DNA of 64,000 nucleotides from Micromonospora lupini str. Lupac 08. Lineage in GTDB: Bacteria > Actinomycetota > Actinomycetes > Mycobacteriales > Micromonosporaceae. The stretch is from contig NZ_HF570108.1 in the NCBI RefSeq assembly GCF_000297395.2, positions 5,120,636 to 5,184,635 on the forward strand, given 5' to 3'. The position numbers and the translations under genes were made by a program. Of this stretch, positions 23,078-32,873 are shown piece after piece. Position 1 is the stretch's first letter. The number at the start of each line of letters is the position of its first letter. The notes beneath the pieces were generated by a model. The model was given only the letters and a program-made list of their open reading frames with translations. It had not been told where the DNA came from and searched no databases.

Positions 23078-24090
23078 TCGGGCTGTGGGACACCACCGGC
23101 AACGAGGTGGTCAAGGCGCTCGCCGCCGAGCGGCGCAGCGCCGGTGGTGTGGCCAGCGGCATGGCGCTCACCCTCATCGTGGTGGTGGACGAGAAGCGGG
23201 TCCGGGAGGCGGAGGCGGCGGCGACCATCGCCGCCGCCGCCCACCCGTGCCGGCTGGTGGTGGTGGTCCGCTCCGAGATCGAGCGGGACCGCAACCGGTT
23301 GGACGCGGAGATCGTGGTCGGAGGCCGGCTCGGCCCCTGCGAGGCGGTCGTCACCCGGATGTACGGGCGGCTCGCCCTGCACGCCGAGTCGGTGGTGATG
23401 CCGCTGCTGGTGCCGGACGTGCCGGTGGTCACCTGGTGGCACGGCGAGCCGCCGGCGGAGATCGCCACCGACTTCCTCGGGGTGGTCGCCGACCGCAGGA
23501 TCACCGACTCGGCGCAGGCCGCCGACCCGGTGGAGGCGCTGCGGCAGCGTGCCCGCGACTACGCCCCGGGCGACACGGACCTGGCGTGGACCCGGATCAC
23601 CCCGTGGCGCACCCTGGTCGCGGGGGCGTTCGACACCGCCAGCGAGCAGGTCGTCGAGGCGACAGTCGTCGCGCCGCCCAGCGACCCGACGGCGGCGCTG
23701 ATGGTCGGTTGGCTGTCCAGCCGGCTCGGCATCACCCCGCACCGGGTGGACACCGACGAGTTCCCCCGGATGCGGGAGGTGCGGCTCAGCTGCGCCAACG
23801 GCGACCAACTGACGCTGACCCGCGAGGACAGCATGGCGGTGTTCCGACGTACCGGCCAGGACGACCGGGCCCTGCCGCTGGTCCGTCGGCCGCTCGGCGA
23901 CGAGCTGGCCGAAGAGCTGCGTCGACTGGACGCCGACCAGGTGTACGCGGAGGCGCTCGGCGCGACCGCCGGGCTGCGGGGCCTGGAGCAGCGCCCCCCG
24001 CAGCGGGTGCACGTCTGGAAGGATCCGGCCACGGCCCAACGCGCCGAGGCCGGGGTCACCGCGCACACCGGCACGAGCGGCGAGAGCTGA
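23074..24090 (+). CDS. opcA: Glucose-6-phosphate dehydrogenase assembly protein OpcA
   Basis: A 338-residue OpcA-family protein, needed for full activity of Zwf in actinobacteria and cyanobacteria. Recognisable: IGLWDTTGNEVVKALAAERRSAGG, EAVVTRMYGRLALHAESVVMPLLVPDVPVVTWWHGEPP, and the late GWLSSRLGITPHRVD. No catalytic motif and no membrane segment. ATG 23074 lies within the zwf stop (ATGA). Followed by a perfect hairpin, then pgl, so pgl may be partly separated from the upstream genes. Confidence 0.95.
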   Translation: MIGLWDTTGNEVVKALAAERRSAGGVASGMALTLIVVVDEKRVREAEAAATIAAAAHPCRLVVVVRSEIERDRNRLDAEIVVGGRLGPCEAVVTRMYGRLALHAESVVMPLLVPDVPVVTWWHGEPPAEIATDFLGVVADRRITDSAQAADPVEALRQRARDYAPGDTDLAWTRITPWRTLVAGAFDTASEQVVEATVVAPPSDPTAALMVGWLSSRLGITPHRVDTDEFPRMREVRLSCANGDQLTLTREDSMAVFRRTGQDDRALPLVRRPLGDELAEELRRLDADQVYAEALGATAGLRGLEQRPPQRVHVWKDPATAQRAEAGVTAHTGTSGES

Positions 24091-24104
24091 GCAGCACCAC
24101 ACCC

Positions 24105-24160
24105 GAGGGCCGGGACGCCACGTCCCGGCCCTCACCGCCGCCCCGGACGTGGCGTCCGGG
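24105..24160 (+). terminator. Two hairpins between opcA and pgl
   Basis: A perfect 13-bp stem (GAGGGCCGGGACG / CGTCCCGGCCCTC, loop CCA, 24105-24133) and a second 8-bp stem (CCCGGACG / CGTCCGGG, 24142-24160). No T-run follows. The first may terminate or attenuate transcription before pgl. Confidence 0.6.
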
Positions 24161-24204
24161 CACGACGCGACAGCGACCGCCCAGCGGTCGGGAAGGCACA
24201 ACCC

Positions 24205-24975
24205 ATGAGTGAGGCGAGTGTCGCCGTCCACGCCGACGCCGACCTGCTGGCGCAGGCAGTGGCGGTCCGGTTGCTGGTGAAGTTGCTCGACGCCCAGGCC
24301 GATCGGGGCGAGGCCGCGATGGTGCTCACCGGTGGGCGGATCGCCGCGGCCGTCTACCGGGCGGTGGCGCAGTTGCCGGCCCGCGACGCGGTGGACTGGT
24401 CCCGCGTCGACGTGTGGTGGGGTGACGAGCGGTTCCTGCCCGCCGGCGACCCGGAGCGCAACGAGACCCAGGCCCGTGCCGCCCTGCTGGACGTGGTGCC
24501 GCTGGACCCGGCCCGGGTGCATCCCATGCCGGCCTCCGACGGCCCGGCCGGCAACGACCCCGAGGCCGCCGCGGCCGCGTACGCCGACGAGTTGGCTCGC
24601 GCCGCCCGACCCGGGCACGCCACGTTGCCGCACTTCGACGTGCTGATGCTGGGCGTCGGCGAGGACGGGCACGTGGCGTCGATCTTCCCCGAGCACCCGG
24701 TGCACTACGACACCCGCCCGTGCAGCGCGGTGCGGGGCAGCCCGAAGCCGCCGGCCGTGCGAACCACCCTCACCCTGCCGACGATCAACACCGCCGAGGA
24801 GGTCTGGCTGGTGGCCGGCGGCGCGGACAAGGCGCGTGCGGTGGGCATGGCGCTGGCCGGTGCCGGACCGGTGCAGCTGCCGGCCGCCGGGGTGCACGGC
24901 GTGGACCGCACCCGCTGGCTGCTGGACCGCGCGGCGGCCGCCGACGTGCCCGCCCGGCTGCGTAGCCTGCGCTGA
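24205..24975 (+). CDS. pgl: 6-phosphogluconolactonase (DevB type)
   Basis: A 256-residue hydrolase opening the lactone made by Zwf. Family motifs: VDVWWGDERFLPAGDPERNETQAR, the sugar-phosphate loop FDVLMLGVGEDGHVASIFPEHP with the catalytic His, and the C-terminal TLPTINTAEEVWLVAGGADKA. ATG 24205 has GGAAGG 8 nt upstream. It is separated from opcA by 114 nt containing two hairpins and ends at a strong bidirectional terminator facing rbpA. With zwf it completes the first two oxidative steps; 6-phosphogluconate dehydrogenase is not in the window. Confidence 0.96.
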   Translation: MSEASVAVHADADLLAQAVAVRLLVKLLDAQADRGEAAMVLTGGRIAAAVYRAVAQLPARDAVDWSRVDVWWGDERFLPAGDPERNETQARAALLDVVPLDPARVHPMPASDGPAGNDPEAAAAAYADELARAARPGHATLPHFDVLMLGVGEDGHVASIFPEHPVHYDTRPCSAVRGSPKPPAVRTTLTLPTINTAEEVWLVAGGADKARAVGMALAGAGPVQLPAAGVHGVDRTRWLLDRAAAADVPARLRSLR

Positions 24976-24981
24976 GCGACG

Positions 24982-25008
24982 GGAGGGGCCCCTGCCCGGG
25001 GCCCCTCC
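24982..25008. terminator. Bidirectional terminator pgl / rbpA
   Basis: Perfect 11-bp stem GGAGGGGCCCC / GGGGCCCCTCC with a 5-nt loop, between convergent genes and adjoining the rbpA stop. Confidence 0.85.
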
Positions 25009-25353
25009 CTAACTCTCGCCCCGGCGGCGGCGCAGCGCGGCGAGCGCCTCCGCCAGCAGCGCCTCGCCCTCCTCGGCGGTACGCCGCTCCTTCACGTACG
25101 CCAGGTGGCTCTTGTAGGGCTCGGCGCGGACCCGCCCGGGCGGGTTCTGCGCGTCCGGACCGGCGGGCAGCCCACAGCGGGGGCAGTCCCACAGCGGCGG
25201 CGCCGTGGCGTCGGCAGCGATCCGGATGTCGGTCCGGTGGTCGTTGCGACACCAGTAGGTGACGTCCTGTCGGGGTGCGGGTTGGTGCCGCTCGTCCGGG
25301 CGCATGGGTGCGGACCCGACGCGGGCGCCGCGGATGACGTTGCCACTGGGCAC
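25009..25353 (-). CDS. rbpA: RNA polymerase-binding protein RbpA
   Basis: A 114-residue actinobacteria-specific transcription factor that binds RNA polymerase and primary-type sigma factors and stabilises the open promoter complex. The N-terminal tail, then the core with zinc-finger-like pairs (WCRNDHRT and WDCPRCGLPAG), a basic linker (NPPGRVRAEPYKSHLAYVKERR) and the C-terminal sigma-interacting helix (EEGEALLAEALAALRRRR) are all present. GTG 25353 has AGGAG 9 nt upstream. Monocistronic. Confidence 0.96.
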   Translation of the reverse strand: MPSGNVIRGARVGSAPMRPDERHQPAPRQDVTYWCRNDHRTDIRIAADATAPPLWDCPRCGLPAGPDAQNPPGRVRAEPYKSHLAYVKERRTAEEGEALLAEALAALRRRRGES

Positions 25354-25433
25354 GGCTGCTCGCTCCTGTCGTCGGAGGGGACCCGCCGCCGTCGGGGATG
25401 GGCGGCGGGCGACGCGGTGCAGCGGGAAAAGGA

Positions 25434-25469
25434 CTGCGCGCGGCCCGTCGAGTGACGGACCGCGCGCAG
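25434..25469 (-). terminator. Terminator of the gap-pgk-tpiA-secG operon
   Basis: Ten-bp perfect stem CTGCGCGCGG / CCGCGCGCAG with a second inner stem (CCGTC/GACGG), followed on the minus strand by CCTTTTCCC. It lies 24 nt after the secG stop. Confidence 0.8.
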
Positions 25470-25492
25470 ATTGTACGACTTCGCGGGCCTGC

Positions 25493-25753
25493 TCAGGTGC
25501 CGCTGTTCATCTGGAGGCGGAGCCAGAGCCCCAGCCCGACGATCGCCGCGAACCAGACGACACCTACCAGAACGGTGTAACGGTCCAGGTTCTTCTCGGC
25601 CACCGAGGAGCCGGCGAGGCTGGAGCTGACGCCACCGCCGAACATGCTCGACAACCCGCCGCCCTTGCCGCGGTGCAGCAGGATGAGCATGGTGAGCAGG
25701 ATGCTCGTGATGACCAGCAACACGATCAACGTGTATGCGAACCAGATCGGCAT
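25493..25753 (-). CDS. secG: Preprotein translocase subunit SecG
   Basis: An 86-residue membrane protein with two hydrophobic helices (about 3-26 and 60-80) joined by the conserved loop LHRGKGGGLSSMFGGG. It assists SecYE in protein export. Start ATG 25753 (MPIWFAYTLIVLLV). It follows tpiA after 95 nt; the tpiA-secG adjacency is conserved widely in actinobacteria. Confidence 0.95.
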   Translation of the reverse strand: MPIWFAYTLIVLLVITSILLTMLILLHRGKGGGLSSMFGGGVSSSLAGSSVAEKNLDRYTVLVGVVWFAAIVGLGLWLRLQMNSGT

Positions 25754-25848
25754 GGCTGGGGGCAGTCCTCTCGTAGCGATCCTCGCCCGGACAGGTCGGG
25801 CACGGCGGCACCGGCCGGTGGACGGGCGGTGTCCAGGATAGCGAGCGA

Positions 25849-26640
25849 TCAGCGAGCGATGTGCTCGGGGAACCGGCAGATCTGCGCGAATTCTTCCGCG
25901 TCCAGGCTGGCGCCGCCCACCAGGCCCCCGTCCACGTCCGGCTGGGCCATGATCGAGGCGACGTTCGACGCCTTGACCGAGCCGCCGTAAAGGACCCGGA
26001 CGGCGTCGGCGGTCTCCTGGTCGAGGCGCTTCGCCAACCGCTGGCGAACCGCCCCGCAGACCTCCTGGGCGTCCTCCGGTGTCGCGGTCTTGCCGGTGCC
26101 GATCGCCCAGACCGGCTCGTACGCGATGACGACCTGGCGCACCTGCTCGGGGGTGAGCCCGGCGAGGCCCCCGTCGAGCTGGTCGGAGCAGTGCGCCACG
26201 TGGGTGCCCTGCTCGCGGATGTCCAGCCCCTCCCCCACGCAGAGGATCGGGGTCAGGCCGTGCGTGAGCGCGGCCTTCACCTTCGCGTTGACCACCCCGT
26301 CGTCCTCGTGGTGGTAGGCCCGCCGCTCGGAGTGGCCGACCACCACGTACGTGCAGCCGAGCTTGGCGAGCATCGCGCCGGAGATGTCCCCGGTGTACGC
26401 GCCGGCGGCGTGCGGGGAGAGGTCCTGCCCGCCGTAGCCGATCAGCAGCTTGTCGCCGTCCACCGCCGTCTGCACGGTGCGCAGGTCGGTGAACGGCGGC
26501 AGCACGACCGTCTCGACCTCGGTGAGCTGCTTCTCGGTGAGGCTCGCGGCCAGCTTCTGCACGAGCAGGTTGGCCTCGAGGTGGTTGAGGTTCATCTTCC
26601 AGTTGCCGGCCATCAACGGCCGGCGGGTCGTGCTCGCCAT
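25849..26640 (-). CDS. tpiA: Triosephosphate isomerase
   Basis: A 263-residue TIM barrel. The catalytic elements are NWKMN near the N-terminus (Lys), VVGHSERR (His) and VIAYEPVWAIGTGKTATPEDAQ (Glu and flexible loop), plus the phosphate loop YGGSVKASN. It interconverts dihydroxyacetone-P and glyceraldehyde-3-P. ATG 26640 has GGAGA 8 nt upstream and lies 2 nt after the pgk stop (TGAGCATG), so translation is likely coupled. Confidence 0.97.
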   Translation of the reverse strand: MASTTRRPLMAGNWKMNLNHLEANLLVQKLAASLTEKQLTEVETVVLPPFTDLRTVQTAVDGDKLLIGYGGQDLSPHAAGAYTGDISGAMLAKLGCTYVVVGHSERRAYHHEDDGVVNAKVKAALTHGLTPILCVGEGLDIREQGTHVAHCSDQLDGGLAGLTPEQVRQVVIAYEPVWAIGTGKTATPEDAQEVCGAVRQRLAKRLDQETADAVRVLYGGSVKASNVASIMAQPDVDGGLVGGASLDAEEFAQICRFPEHIAR

Positions 26641-26642
26641 GC

Positions 26643-27838
26643 TCAGTTCTCCAGGGCCGCGATGCCGGGGAGGGTCTTGCCCTCCAGGTACTCCAGGGAG
26701 GCGCCGCCGCCGGTGGAGATGTGACCGAAGCTCGACTCGTCCAGCCCCAACGCCCGCACCGCCGCGGCGGAGTCGCCGCCACCGACGACGCTGAACGCGT
26801 CGGCCTTGGTGATGGCCTCGGCGATCCCCCGGGTGCCGGCCGCGAACGCCGCCATCTCGAACACGCCCATCGGGCCGTTCCAGAAGATCGTCTTGGCCTG
26901 GGACAGGGCTGCGGCGAAGCCGGCGACCGTCTCCGGGCCGACGTCCAGGCCGAGCCGGTGGCTCGGGATGCCGTCGACGCGGACCGTGTCGTGCGCGGCG
27001 TCCGGGGCGAACGCGTCCGCGACCACCACGTCGACCGGGAGCATGATCTTGCCCTCGGACCGCTCCAGCAGGTTGCGGCAGGTCTCGACCATGTCCTTCT
27101 CCAGCAGCGAGGTGCCCACCTCCAGGCCCTGGGCCTTGAGGAAGGTGAAGCACATCCCGCCACCGATGAGCAGCCGGTCGACAGTGGGCAGCAGGGCCTC
27201 GATCACCGCGAGCTTGTCGGAGACCTTGGACCCGCCGAGCACCACCACGTACGGCCGCTCGGGCTCGCTGGTCAGCTTGGAGAGCACCTCGACCTCGCGC
27301 AGCACCAGCCGGCCGGCCACGTGCGGCAGTCGCGCCGGCACGTCGTACACGCTTGCGTGCTTGCGGTGCACGGCGCCGAACGCGTCGTCGACGTACGCGT
27401 CGCCGAACGCGGCGAGCTGGTCGGCGAACGCGCCCCGCTCGGCCTCGTCCTTGCTGGTCTCACCGGCGTTGAAGCGCAGGTTCTCCAGCAGGGCTACCTG
27501 GCCGTCGGCCAGGTCGGCGACCGTGGAACGGGCCGAGTCGCCGACCGTGTCGGTGGCGAAGTGCACCGGAGCGCCGAGCAGCTCACCGAGCCGCGCGGCG
27601 ACCGGGCTCAGGCTGAACTGCGGGTCCGGCGTGCCCTTCGGGCGGCCCAGGTGCGAGCAGACGACCACCTTCGCGCCGGCCTCGACCAGCGCGCCGAGGG
27701 TCGGCAGCACCGCGCGGATCCGGCCGTCGTCGGTGATGTCACCGGTCTGCTTGTCGAGCGGGACGTTCAGGTCGGCGCGCACCAGCACGCGCCGACCCGA
27801 CACCCCCTCGGCGAGCAGGTCGTCGAGGGTCCGGATGC

Positions 27839-27842
<4 letters not shown>
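26643..27842 (-). CDS. pgk: Phosphoglycerate kinase
   Basis: A 399-residue two-domain glycolytic kinase. VLVRADLNVPLD, VCSHLGRPKG, VYVDDAFGAVHRKHAS and the nucleotide-binding VVLGGSKVSDKLAVIEALL are present, as is the C-terminal GGGDSAAAV. It transfers phosphate from 1,3-bisphosphoglycerate to ADP. GTG 27842 overlaps the gap stop (GTGA). Confidence 0.97.
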
Positions 27843-28843
<1,001 letters not shown>

Positions 28844-29035
28844 AGGTCCCATCTCCTCGCGTTCTGGTCCGCCGGCTGCAGACAACGCGCCGGCGGGAAT
28901 GGTGTGCGCCGACCGTTGGAGCCGGCCGCTGACGGTTCATCTCGGCCACCCCGCCGCGCGGTCTGAGGACCTGACCGCCCGAGGCGGTGGGCACGGCGAG
29001 GAGTGCCGGTGTCGGCCCCCTTGCCGTACGCAGCG

Positions 29036-29041
29036 ACCCTA
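29036..29041 (-). promoter_or_regulatory. Probable -10 of the glycolytic operon
   Basis: Minus-strand TAGGGT about 190 nt before the gap start, in the 265-bp spacer after whiA. This gives a long 5' leader. No terminator is obvious between whiA and gap, so read-through is also possible. Confidence 0.35.
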
Positions 29042-29108
29042 TCCGAGCGCGTGAGACCACGCTGCGCCGGGGCGTGCTCCCGCCGCACCGTACGACCCCA
29101 CCGTCCTA

Positions 29109-30089
29109 TCAGACCACGAGCATGTCGGGCGTGACGGCCGCTTCGGTATCCGGGATGCCGAGGTCCCGGGCCCGCTTGTCGGCCAACGCCAGCAGACGCC
29201 GGATTCGTCCGGCGATGGCGTCCTTGGTCAGCGGAGGCTCGGCCAGCGCGCCCAGCTCCTCCAGCGACGCCTGCCGGTGCTCCAGGCGCAGTCTCCCTGC
29301 GTCGGTGAGGTGGTTGGGCGCCTCGTCGGACAGGATCTCCAGCGCCCGGGTCACCCGGGCGGCGGCGGCGACGGCCGCGCGCGCCGAGCGGCGCAGGTTG
29401 GCGTCGTCGAAGTTGGCGAGCCGGTTGGCGGTGGCCCGCACCTCGCGGCGGACCCGGCGCTCCTCCCAGGCCAGCACGCTGGAGTGCGCGCCGATGCGGG
29501 TGAGCAGCGCGGCGATGGCGTCGCCGTCCTTGACCACCACCCGGTCCACCCCGCGCACCTCGCGGTTCTTCGCGGTGATGCCGATCCGTCGGGCCGCCCC
29601 GACGAGCGCCAGCGCCGACTCCGGCCCGGGGCAGGTGATCTCCAGCGCACTGGAGCGGCCCGGCTCGGTGAGCGACCCGTGCGCCATGAACGCGCCCCGC
29701 CACGCCGAGACCGCGCAGCAGACGTTCGCCGCCACCACGTGCGGGGGCAGCCCGCGCACCGGCCGGCCGCGCACGTCCAGCAGGCCGGTCTGCCGTGCGA
29801 GCGCCTCACCGTCCTTGACCACGCGGACGATGAAGTGGCTGCCCTTGCGCAGCCCACCGGACGCCAGCACGTGGATCTCGCTGGGGTAGCCGTAGACCTC
29901 CGCGATCTCCCGGCGCAACCGACGCGCGACCGCCCCGGTGTCCAGCTCAGCCTCCACCACGACGCGGCCGGAGACGATGTGCAGGCCGCCAGCGAAGCGC
30001 AGCAGCGCGGCCATCTCCGCCCGCCGACAGCAGGGCTTGGGCACGTCGACCCGACTCAGCTCGTCCTTGACCGAAGCCGTCATCGCCAT
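29109..30089 (-). CDS. whiA: DNA-binding protein WhiA
   Basis: A 326-residue regulator combining a degenerate LAGLIDADG homing-endonuclease-like N-terminal domain (CCRRAEMAALLRFAGGLHIV...RGAFMAHGSLTEPGRSSALEI) with a C-terminal HTH (LTDAGRLRLEHRQASLEELGALAEPPLTKDAIAGRIRRLLALAD). In sporulating actinomycetes it acts with WhiB on aerial-hypha septation genes. ATG 30089 has GAGGGG 7 nt upstream. It sits in the usual rapZ-yvcK-whiA order, 54 nt after yvcK. Confidence 0.97.
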   Translation of the reverse strand: MAMTASVKDELSRVDVPKPCCRRAEMAALLRFAGGLHIVSGRVVVEAELDTGAVARRLRREIAEVYGYPSEIHVLASGGLRKGSHFIVRVVKDGEALARQTGLLDVRGRPVRGLPPHVVAANVCCAVSAWRGAFMAHGSLTEPGRSSALEITCPGPESALALVGAARRIGITAKNREVRGVDRVVVKDGDAIAALLTRIGAHSSVLAWEERRVRREVRATANRLANFDDANLRRSARAAVAAAARVTRALEILSDEAPNHLTDAGRLRLEHRQASLEELGALAEPPLTKDAIAGRIRRLLALADKRARDLGIPDTEAAVTPDMLVV

Positions 30090-30143
30090 TGTGCGTCCCC
30101 TCACGGACCTGTTCCGGCGTGTCGCCGGAGATTACGTACGTGT

Positions 30144-31154
30144 CTAACGATCGGCGCCCAGGACAGGCACCAGCGCGGCGCCCAGGGCAGCCGGATCATG
30201 GCGGGGAGTGCCGTCGGTGACGGCGACGGGGGCGAGGACCAGGCGGGCACCAAGCGATTCTGCCGCACGTTCGACCGGTTCAGGGTCACCCACCGCCTTG
30301 GCGTCCGCGAGCACGAAGTCGACCTTGAGCTCGGGCAGGTACCAGCGCAGCGCCGCCAGATGATCGGCGACCGAGAGGCCGAGGGTCTCCTTCTCCGCGG
30401 CCAGGTTCAGCGTGACCAGCCGCCGCGCCGAGCTGGACACGATCGCGTCGGCCAGCTGTGGCACCAGCAGGTGCGGCAGCACGCTCGTGTACCAACTGCC
30501 CGGGCCGAAGATCAACCAGTCCGCCGCGCCGATCGCCGCCAGGGCTTCGGTACAGGCCGCCGGGGCTGCCGGGGTGAGGCGCAGCGACTCGACCCGCCCG
30601 GTGGTGACCGCCACCTGGTGCTGACCGCGTACGGTGCGCACCTCCTCCGGGGCGGCCGGGTCGGCGCCGCGTACCCGCGCCTCGATGCCGACCGGCTGGC
30701 GCGACATCGGCAGGACCCGCCCGACCGTGCCGAGCATCGCCCCGGCGTGCTCCAACGCGGCCACCGGGTCGCCGAGCAGCTCCATGAGGCCGCAGAGCAC
30801 CAGGTTGCCCACCGCGTGCCCGGCCAGCCCGTCGGTGCGGGCTGCGGCCCGCTGCGGGTCGCTTTCCTCGGGTACGCCGGCAGTCGGCGCGGCGGCGAAG
30901 CGGTGCTGGAAGAGCCCGGCGCTACGTCGGGTGGCCGGGTGGTCGCCGGCCAGCGCGACCAGGGCCTGCCGCAGGTCACCCGGGGGCAGGCCGCCCCGTT
31001 CCGCGCGCAGCCGGCCGCTGGAACCGCCGTCGTCGCCGACCGTGACCACCGCCGTGATGTCCAGGTCGAGCTCGGGGGCACAGTGGCGCAACGCACGCAG
31101 CGACGCGGACAGTCCGTGCCCTCCGCCGAAGGCCACCACCCGACGCGCCGTCAT
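30144..31154 (-). CDS. yvcK: YvcK/GlmR-type UDP-GlcNAc-binding protein
   Basis: A 336-residue CofD-like protein. The family start VVAFGGGHGLSASLRALR, VVTVGDDGGSSGRLR, GNLVLCGLMELLGD and ADWLIFGPGSWYTSVLPHLLVPQ are all present. In Firmicutes and mycobacteria it links carbon metabolism to cell-wall precursor supply. ATG 31154 overlaps the rapZ stop by four bases. Confidence 0.94.
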   Translation of the reverse strand: MTARRVVAFGGGHGLSASLRALRHCAPELDLDITAVVTVGDDGGSSGRLRAERGGLPPGDLRQALVALAGDHPATRRSAGLFQHRFAAAPTAGVPEESDPQRAAARTDGLAGHAVGNLVLCGLMELLGDPVAALEHAGAMLGTVGRVLPMSRQPVGIEARVRGADPAAPEEVRTVRGQHQVAVTTGRVESLRLTPAAPAACTEALAAIGAADWLIFGPGSWYTSVLPHLLVPQLADAIVSSSARRLVTLNLAAEKETLGLSVADHLAALRWYLPELKVDFVLADAKAVGDPEPVERAAESLGARLVLAPVAVTDGTPRHDPAALGAALVPVLGADR

Positions 31155-32083
31155 TCCCGCCCCAGGTCGCGGTGCTGCGCGTTGGCGGCCAGCCCCGACT
31201 GGCGCAGCCGACCGGCCAGCTCCTCGGCGATGGCCACGCTGCGGTGCTTGCCTCCGGTGCAGCCCACGGCGACGGTCAGGTACCGCTTGCCCTCCCGCTC
31301 GAACCCGGCGGTGGTGGCGTTGACCAGGTCGGCGTACGAGGTGACGAAGGCGTCCGCGCCCTCCTGACCCAGCACGTACGCGCTGACCGCCTCCTCCCGC
31401 CCGGTGTGCTCGCGAAGCTCCGGCACCCAGTACGGGTTGGGCAGGAACCGGGCGTCCAGCACGAAGTCGGCGTCCGGCGGCAGGCCGTACTTGAAGCCGA
31501 ACGACAGCACGGTGACCCGCAGCCGGCGGGCGTCCTCGCCGCCGAACAACTCCTCGATGCGTCGGCGGAGCTGGTTGACGTTCAGGTGGCTGGTGTCGAT
31601 GATCACGTCGGCCTGGTCGCGGGCCTCCTCCAACAGCCCGCGCTCCACGGCGATGCCGTCGGCGAGCCGCCCGTCGCCCTGCAACGGGTGCGAGCGCCGG
31701 ACGCTCTCGAACCGGCGGATCAGCACCTCGTCGTCGGCGTCGACGAACACCACCCGGGGTGAGAAGCCCCGCTCCTTCAGCTCGCGGATCGCCCCGGCCA
31801 GGTCGGTGGAGAAGGCCCGCGAGCGCACGTCCAGGACCATCGCGGTACGCCGGGCCGCGCCGCCGGCCTTGAACGCCAGCTCGGCCATGTCGAGCATGAG
31901 CGCCTGCGGCAGGTTGTCCACGACGTAGTAGCCGACGTTCTCCAGCGCCCGGGCGACGGTGCTGCGACCGCCACCGGACAGCCCGGTGACCACCACGAGG
32001 GTGGTCTCCGACTCGGCCGTCGGCTGCCCGTCCGTGGCCACCGGAGGATCGGTCCGGTCCCCGTGTGTGCGCGCCTCGCTCAC
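31151..32083 (-). CDS. rapZ: RapZ-like P-loop nucleotide-binding protein
   Basis: A 310-residue protein. The N-terminal P-loop reads VTGLSGGGRSTVARALENVGYYVVDNLP; Arg in place of the Walker Lys is common in actinobacterial members. The C-terminal domain has FSFGFKYGLPPDADFVLDARFLPNP and the ligand-binding VAVGCTGGKHRSVAIAE. In E. coli RapZ controls GlmS synthesis through RNase E; in actinobacteria the RNA role is unproven. GTG 32083 with GGGGG 5 nt upstream is chosen. Upstream, where uvrC usually follows, this genome has inserted other genes. Confidence 0.95.
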   Translation of the reverse strand: MSEARTHGDRTDPPVATDGQPTAESETTLVVVTGLSGGGRSTVARALENVGYYVVDNLPQALMLDMAELAFKAGGAARRTAMVLDVRSRAFSTDLAGAIRELKERGFSPRVVFVDADDEVLIRRFESVRRSHPLQGDGRLADGIAVERGLLEEARDQADVIIDTSHLNVNQLRRRIEELFGGEDARRLRVTVLSFGFKYGLPPDADFVLDARFLPNPYWVPELREHTGREEAVSAYVLGQEGADAFVTSYADLVNATTAGFEREGKRYLTVAVGCTGGKHRSVAIAEELAGRLRQSGLAANAQHRDLGRE

Positions 32084-32295
32084 CCGTACCCCCAAGCCGT
32101 GGCGCCGCGGCCGCCATCGGCCGCGATTGGTCAATCAGCGACTCTATCCCGCCGCCCGGCGTCGGATCGGGCGCGTCGGCGCCCGGTGAGCGCGGGTCGC
32201 CCTCCCGACAGCCCCACCCCCTTGATGGCGGTCAGTAATCATCTAAACGCTCTTCGTGATCACCGCAGGTCAAGGCCGACATCTGGGAGGGTGCG

Positions 32296-32640
32296 ATGCA
32301 CGATCTGGCGGACAAGAACAAGTACGTCGGTTTCCTCTTCATGCGGATCAGTCCGGAATACTTCGCCCTCGGCCGGGAGGGCATCCACGAGGTCTCCGCC
32401 GAGCACGCCCGGGATCTGGGCCGCTTCGCCAAGCAGCTCACCCACGTCGTGTGCACCGGGGTGAACGGAAAGTACGACCAGGTCACCATGGTCGAGGCCG
32501 ACACCCTGGAGGAGATCAACGCCGCGGCCACCGCGTTCCGGATGGGGGCCAAGGCCCGCTACATCGAGATCGTCGACATCGTGGTCGGGATGAAGGCCCC
32601 GCCGCGCGGTCTGGCCAACCGGTCCAGCCAACCGGGCTGA
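32296..32640 (+). CDS. Small protein, possible GYD/AsnC-C-like dimeric alpha/beta barrel
   Basis: A 114-residue soluble protein without a certain family. Its layout suggests a ferredoxin-like beta-alpha-beta-beta-alpha-beta fold: KYVGFLFMRI, a helix (AEHARDLGRFAKQL), THVVCTGVNGKYDQVTMVEAD, a helix (LEEINAAATAFRMG), then KARYIEIVDIVVGMK. The GKYDQVTMVEA piece resembles GYD and AsnC ligand domains. ATG 32296 has GGGAGGG 4-5 nt upstream, and a possible promoter TTGATG-16 nt-TAAACG lies at 32222-32249. It is divergent from rapZ and followed by a palindromic element. It belongs to the block that separates rapZ from uvrC. Confidence 0.75.
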   Translation: MHDLADKNKYVGFLFMRISPEYFALGREGIHEVSAEHARDLGRFAKQLTHVVCTGVNGKYDQVTMVEADTLEEINAAATAFRMGAKARYIEIVDIVVGMKAPPRGLANRSSQPG

Positions 32641-32693
32641 CCGGGCGCTCGGCCCCGGGCGCGCCCGGCCCCCGGGCGCGCCGGTGGGCCATG

Positions 32694-32769
32694 TGATCGA
32701 CTCGGGTTCATGCAAACCGGGGTGTCAGAGCAGGAGGACACCGCGGTTTCCAGAAAGGCGAGTTGATCA
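32694..32769. repeat. Palindromic interspersed element, copy 2
   Basis: A 76-bp element with ends TGATCGACTCG and CGAGTTGATCA (one mismatch) and inner partly paired GGTTTCATGC-like and GGGGTGTC / GGACACCGC blocks. It lies between the 114-residue gene and recQ. Confidence 0.8.
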
Positions 32770-32861
32770 TGGACGTCCGGACGAGGCGGGGCGGTGACGG
32801 CAGCCGCGGATCGACGGGCGCGCCGGGCAGGTGTGGGGGCGTCGGTGTCGGGGTGGGCTCG

Positions 32862-32867
32862 TAGACT
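32862..32867 (+). promoter_or_regulatory. Leaderless promoter -10 of recQ
   Basis: TAGACT, then 6 nt, then the recQ ATG at 32874; no ribosome site. Confidence 0.5.
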
Positions 32868-32873
32868 CCGCGA